NCBI RefSeq assembly: GCF_003352005.1
Contig: NZ_CP024848.1
Span: 3,915,001 to 3,979,000, forward strand
Source: Oceanobacillus zhaokaii
GTDB lineage: Bacteria; Bacillota; Bacilli; Bacillales; Amphibacillaceae
Reading direction: 5' to 3'
DNA length: 64,000 bases
Part shown: in pieces, positions 63,851 to 64,000 of the stretch
How positions within the stretch are numbered: the stretch's first letter is position 1
Layout of the letters: every line of letters begins with the position of its first letter
Notes under the pieces: model-generated
The model's database searches: none
What the model was told of the DNA's origin: nothing
The model's input: only the letters and a program-made list of their open reading frames with translations
Program-made: the position numbers and the translations under genes

Positions 63851-64000
63851 ATGGAAAATACACAAAGTCATTTAAAGTCACGACAAAAAACATTAGATTT
63901 AATTATAACATCCATGTTAATTGCACTTGTTTTTGTTTCTACTGTCTTTTTGAATATTAGACTGCCAATCGCTGCGAATGGGGGTTTAGTTCATCTAGGG
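63851..64000 (+). CDS. ECF transporter S-component, truncated by window edge
   Basis: The first 50 residues of a membrane protein: a polar start (MENTQSHLKSRQKTL), then a helix DLIITSMLIALVFVSTVFLNIRLPI and the loop AANGGLVHLG. That is the typical opening of ECF-type substrate-binding (S) subunits. AAGGGG precedes the start by about 11 nt. The divergent pyridoxal kinase suggests a vitamin B6 substrate, but the S-component specificity cannot be read from this piece. Confidence 0.72.
   Translation, partial: MENTQSHLKSRQKTLDLIITSMLIALVFVSTVFLNIRLPIAANGGLVHLG

Noticed and set aside
1..64000. tRNA, rRNA, CRISPR, transposase or integrase genes
   Set aside because: None of these signals was seen on either strand by reading; a dedicated tRNA scan was not possible.

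Overview
The window reads as a chromosomal stretch of a low-GC, Gram-positive, spore-forming Bacillaceae. Gene content resembles the salt-tolerant Oceanobacillus/Virgibacillus group: an HPr kinase, malate:quinone oxidoreductase, Na+/proline (PutP) and betaine (BCCT) transporters, manganese catalase, strong GGAGG ribosome sites, several TTG/GTG starts, U-tract hairpin terminators and cre-like sites. The genus is an inference. I saw no rRNA, tRNA, CRISPR array, intact insertion sequence or prophage.

Region 1 (1-12.8 kb): a truncated AlkD-like repair protein, an HPr kinase/phosphorylase whose true start is probably an internal TTG, a PhnA-type zinc-ribbon protein, an unlisted 50-residue TTG-start membrane peptide, small VOC, DoxX, phosphoesterase and HIT genes, putP, a serine hydrolase, a MarR/MFS pair behind a perfect 22-bp palindrome, an unknown membrane protein and mqo. 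Region 2 (13-25.6 kb): a phosphomannose-isomerase-like gene with an SSS transporter; then a catabolic cluster of APC permease, PucR-type regulator, MmsA-type CoA-acylating dehydrogenase and omega-amino-acid aminotransferase, which fits beta-alanine or GABA use; then a lipoprotein class A beta-lactamase.

Region 3 (25.8-43.2 kb): a decayed M20 peptidase start, a TRIC-type membrane protein, a MacB-like ABC pair, queT behind a leader that folds like a preQ1-II riboswitch, an SDR, a DUF2829 (Tad2-like) protein, a VOC protein, manganese catalase, a BCCT transporter, an M50-like protein that has lost its HExxH motif, SelO, a cyclic-2,3-diphosphoglycerate-synthetase-like protein, a tandem DUF1259 protein and a dicarboxylate/glutamate symporter. 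Region 4 (43.2-56.3 kb): a secreted 1851-residue amylopullulanase with two GH13 catalytic domains and cre-like sites, a LysR pseudogene, a second MarR/MFS pair paralogous to the first, a NarL-type two-component system divergent from copC-copD, an SRPBCC protein, a YxjI-like protein and a short frameshifted remnant of the M50-like gene.

Region 5 (56.3-64 kb): a secreted purple-acid-phosphatase-like protein with a textbook PhoP-box promoter, a leaderless collagen-like protein beside a leaderless PKD/Ig-like protein (possible spore-surface pair), and a pyridoxal kinase divergent from a truncated ECF S-component (probable vitamin B6 salvage).

The most notable items are the preQ1-II-like riboswitch, the PhoP promoter, the duplicated MarR/MFS modules with related operators, the dead M50 homologue and its remnant, and the leaderless collagen/PKD pair. 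I did not find a clearly new multi-gene system.
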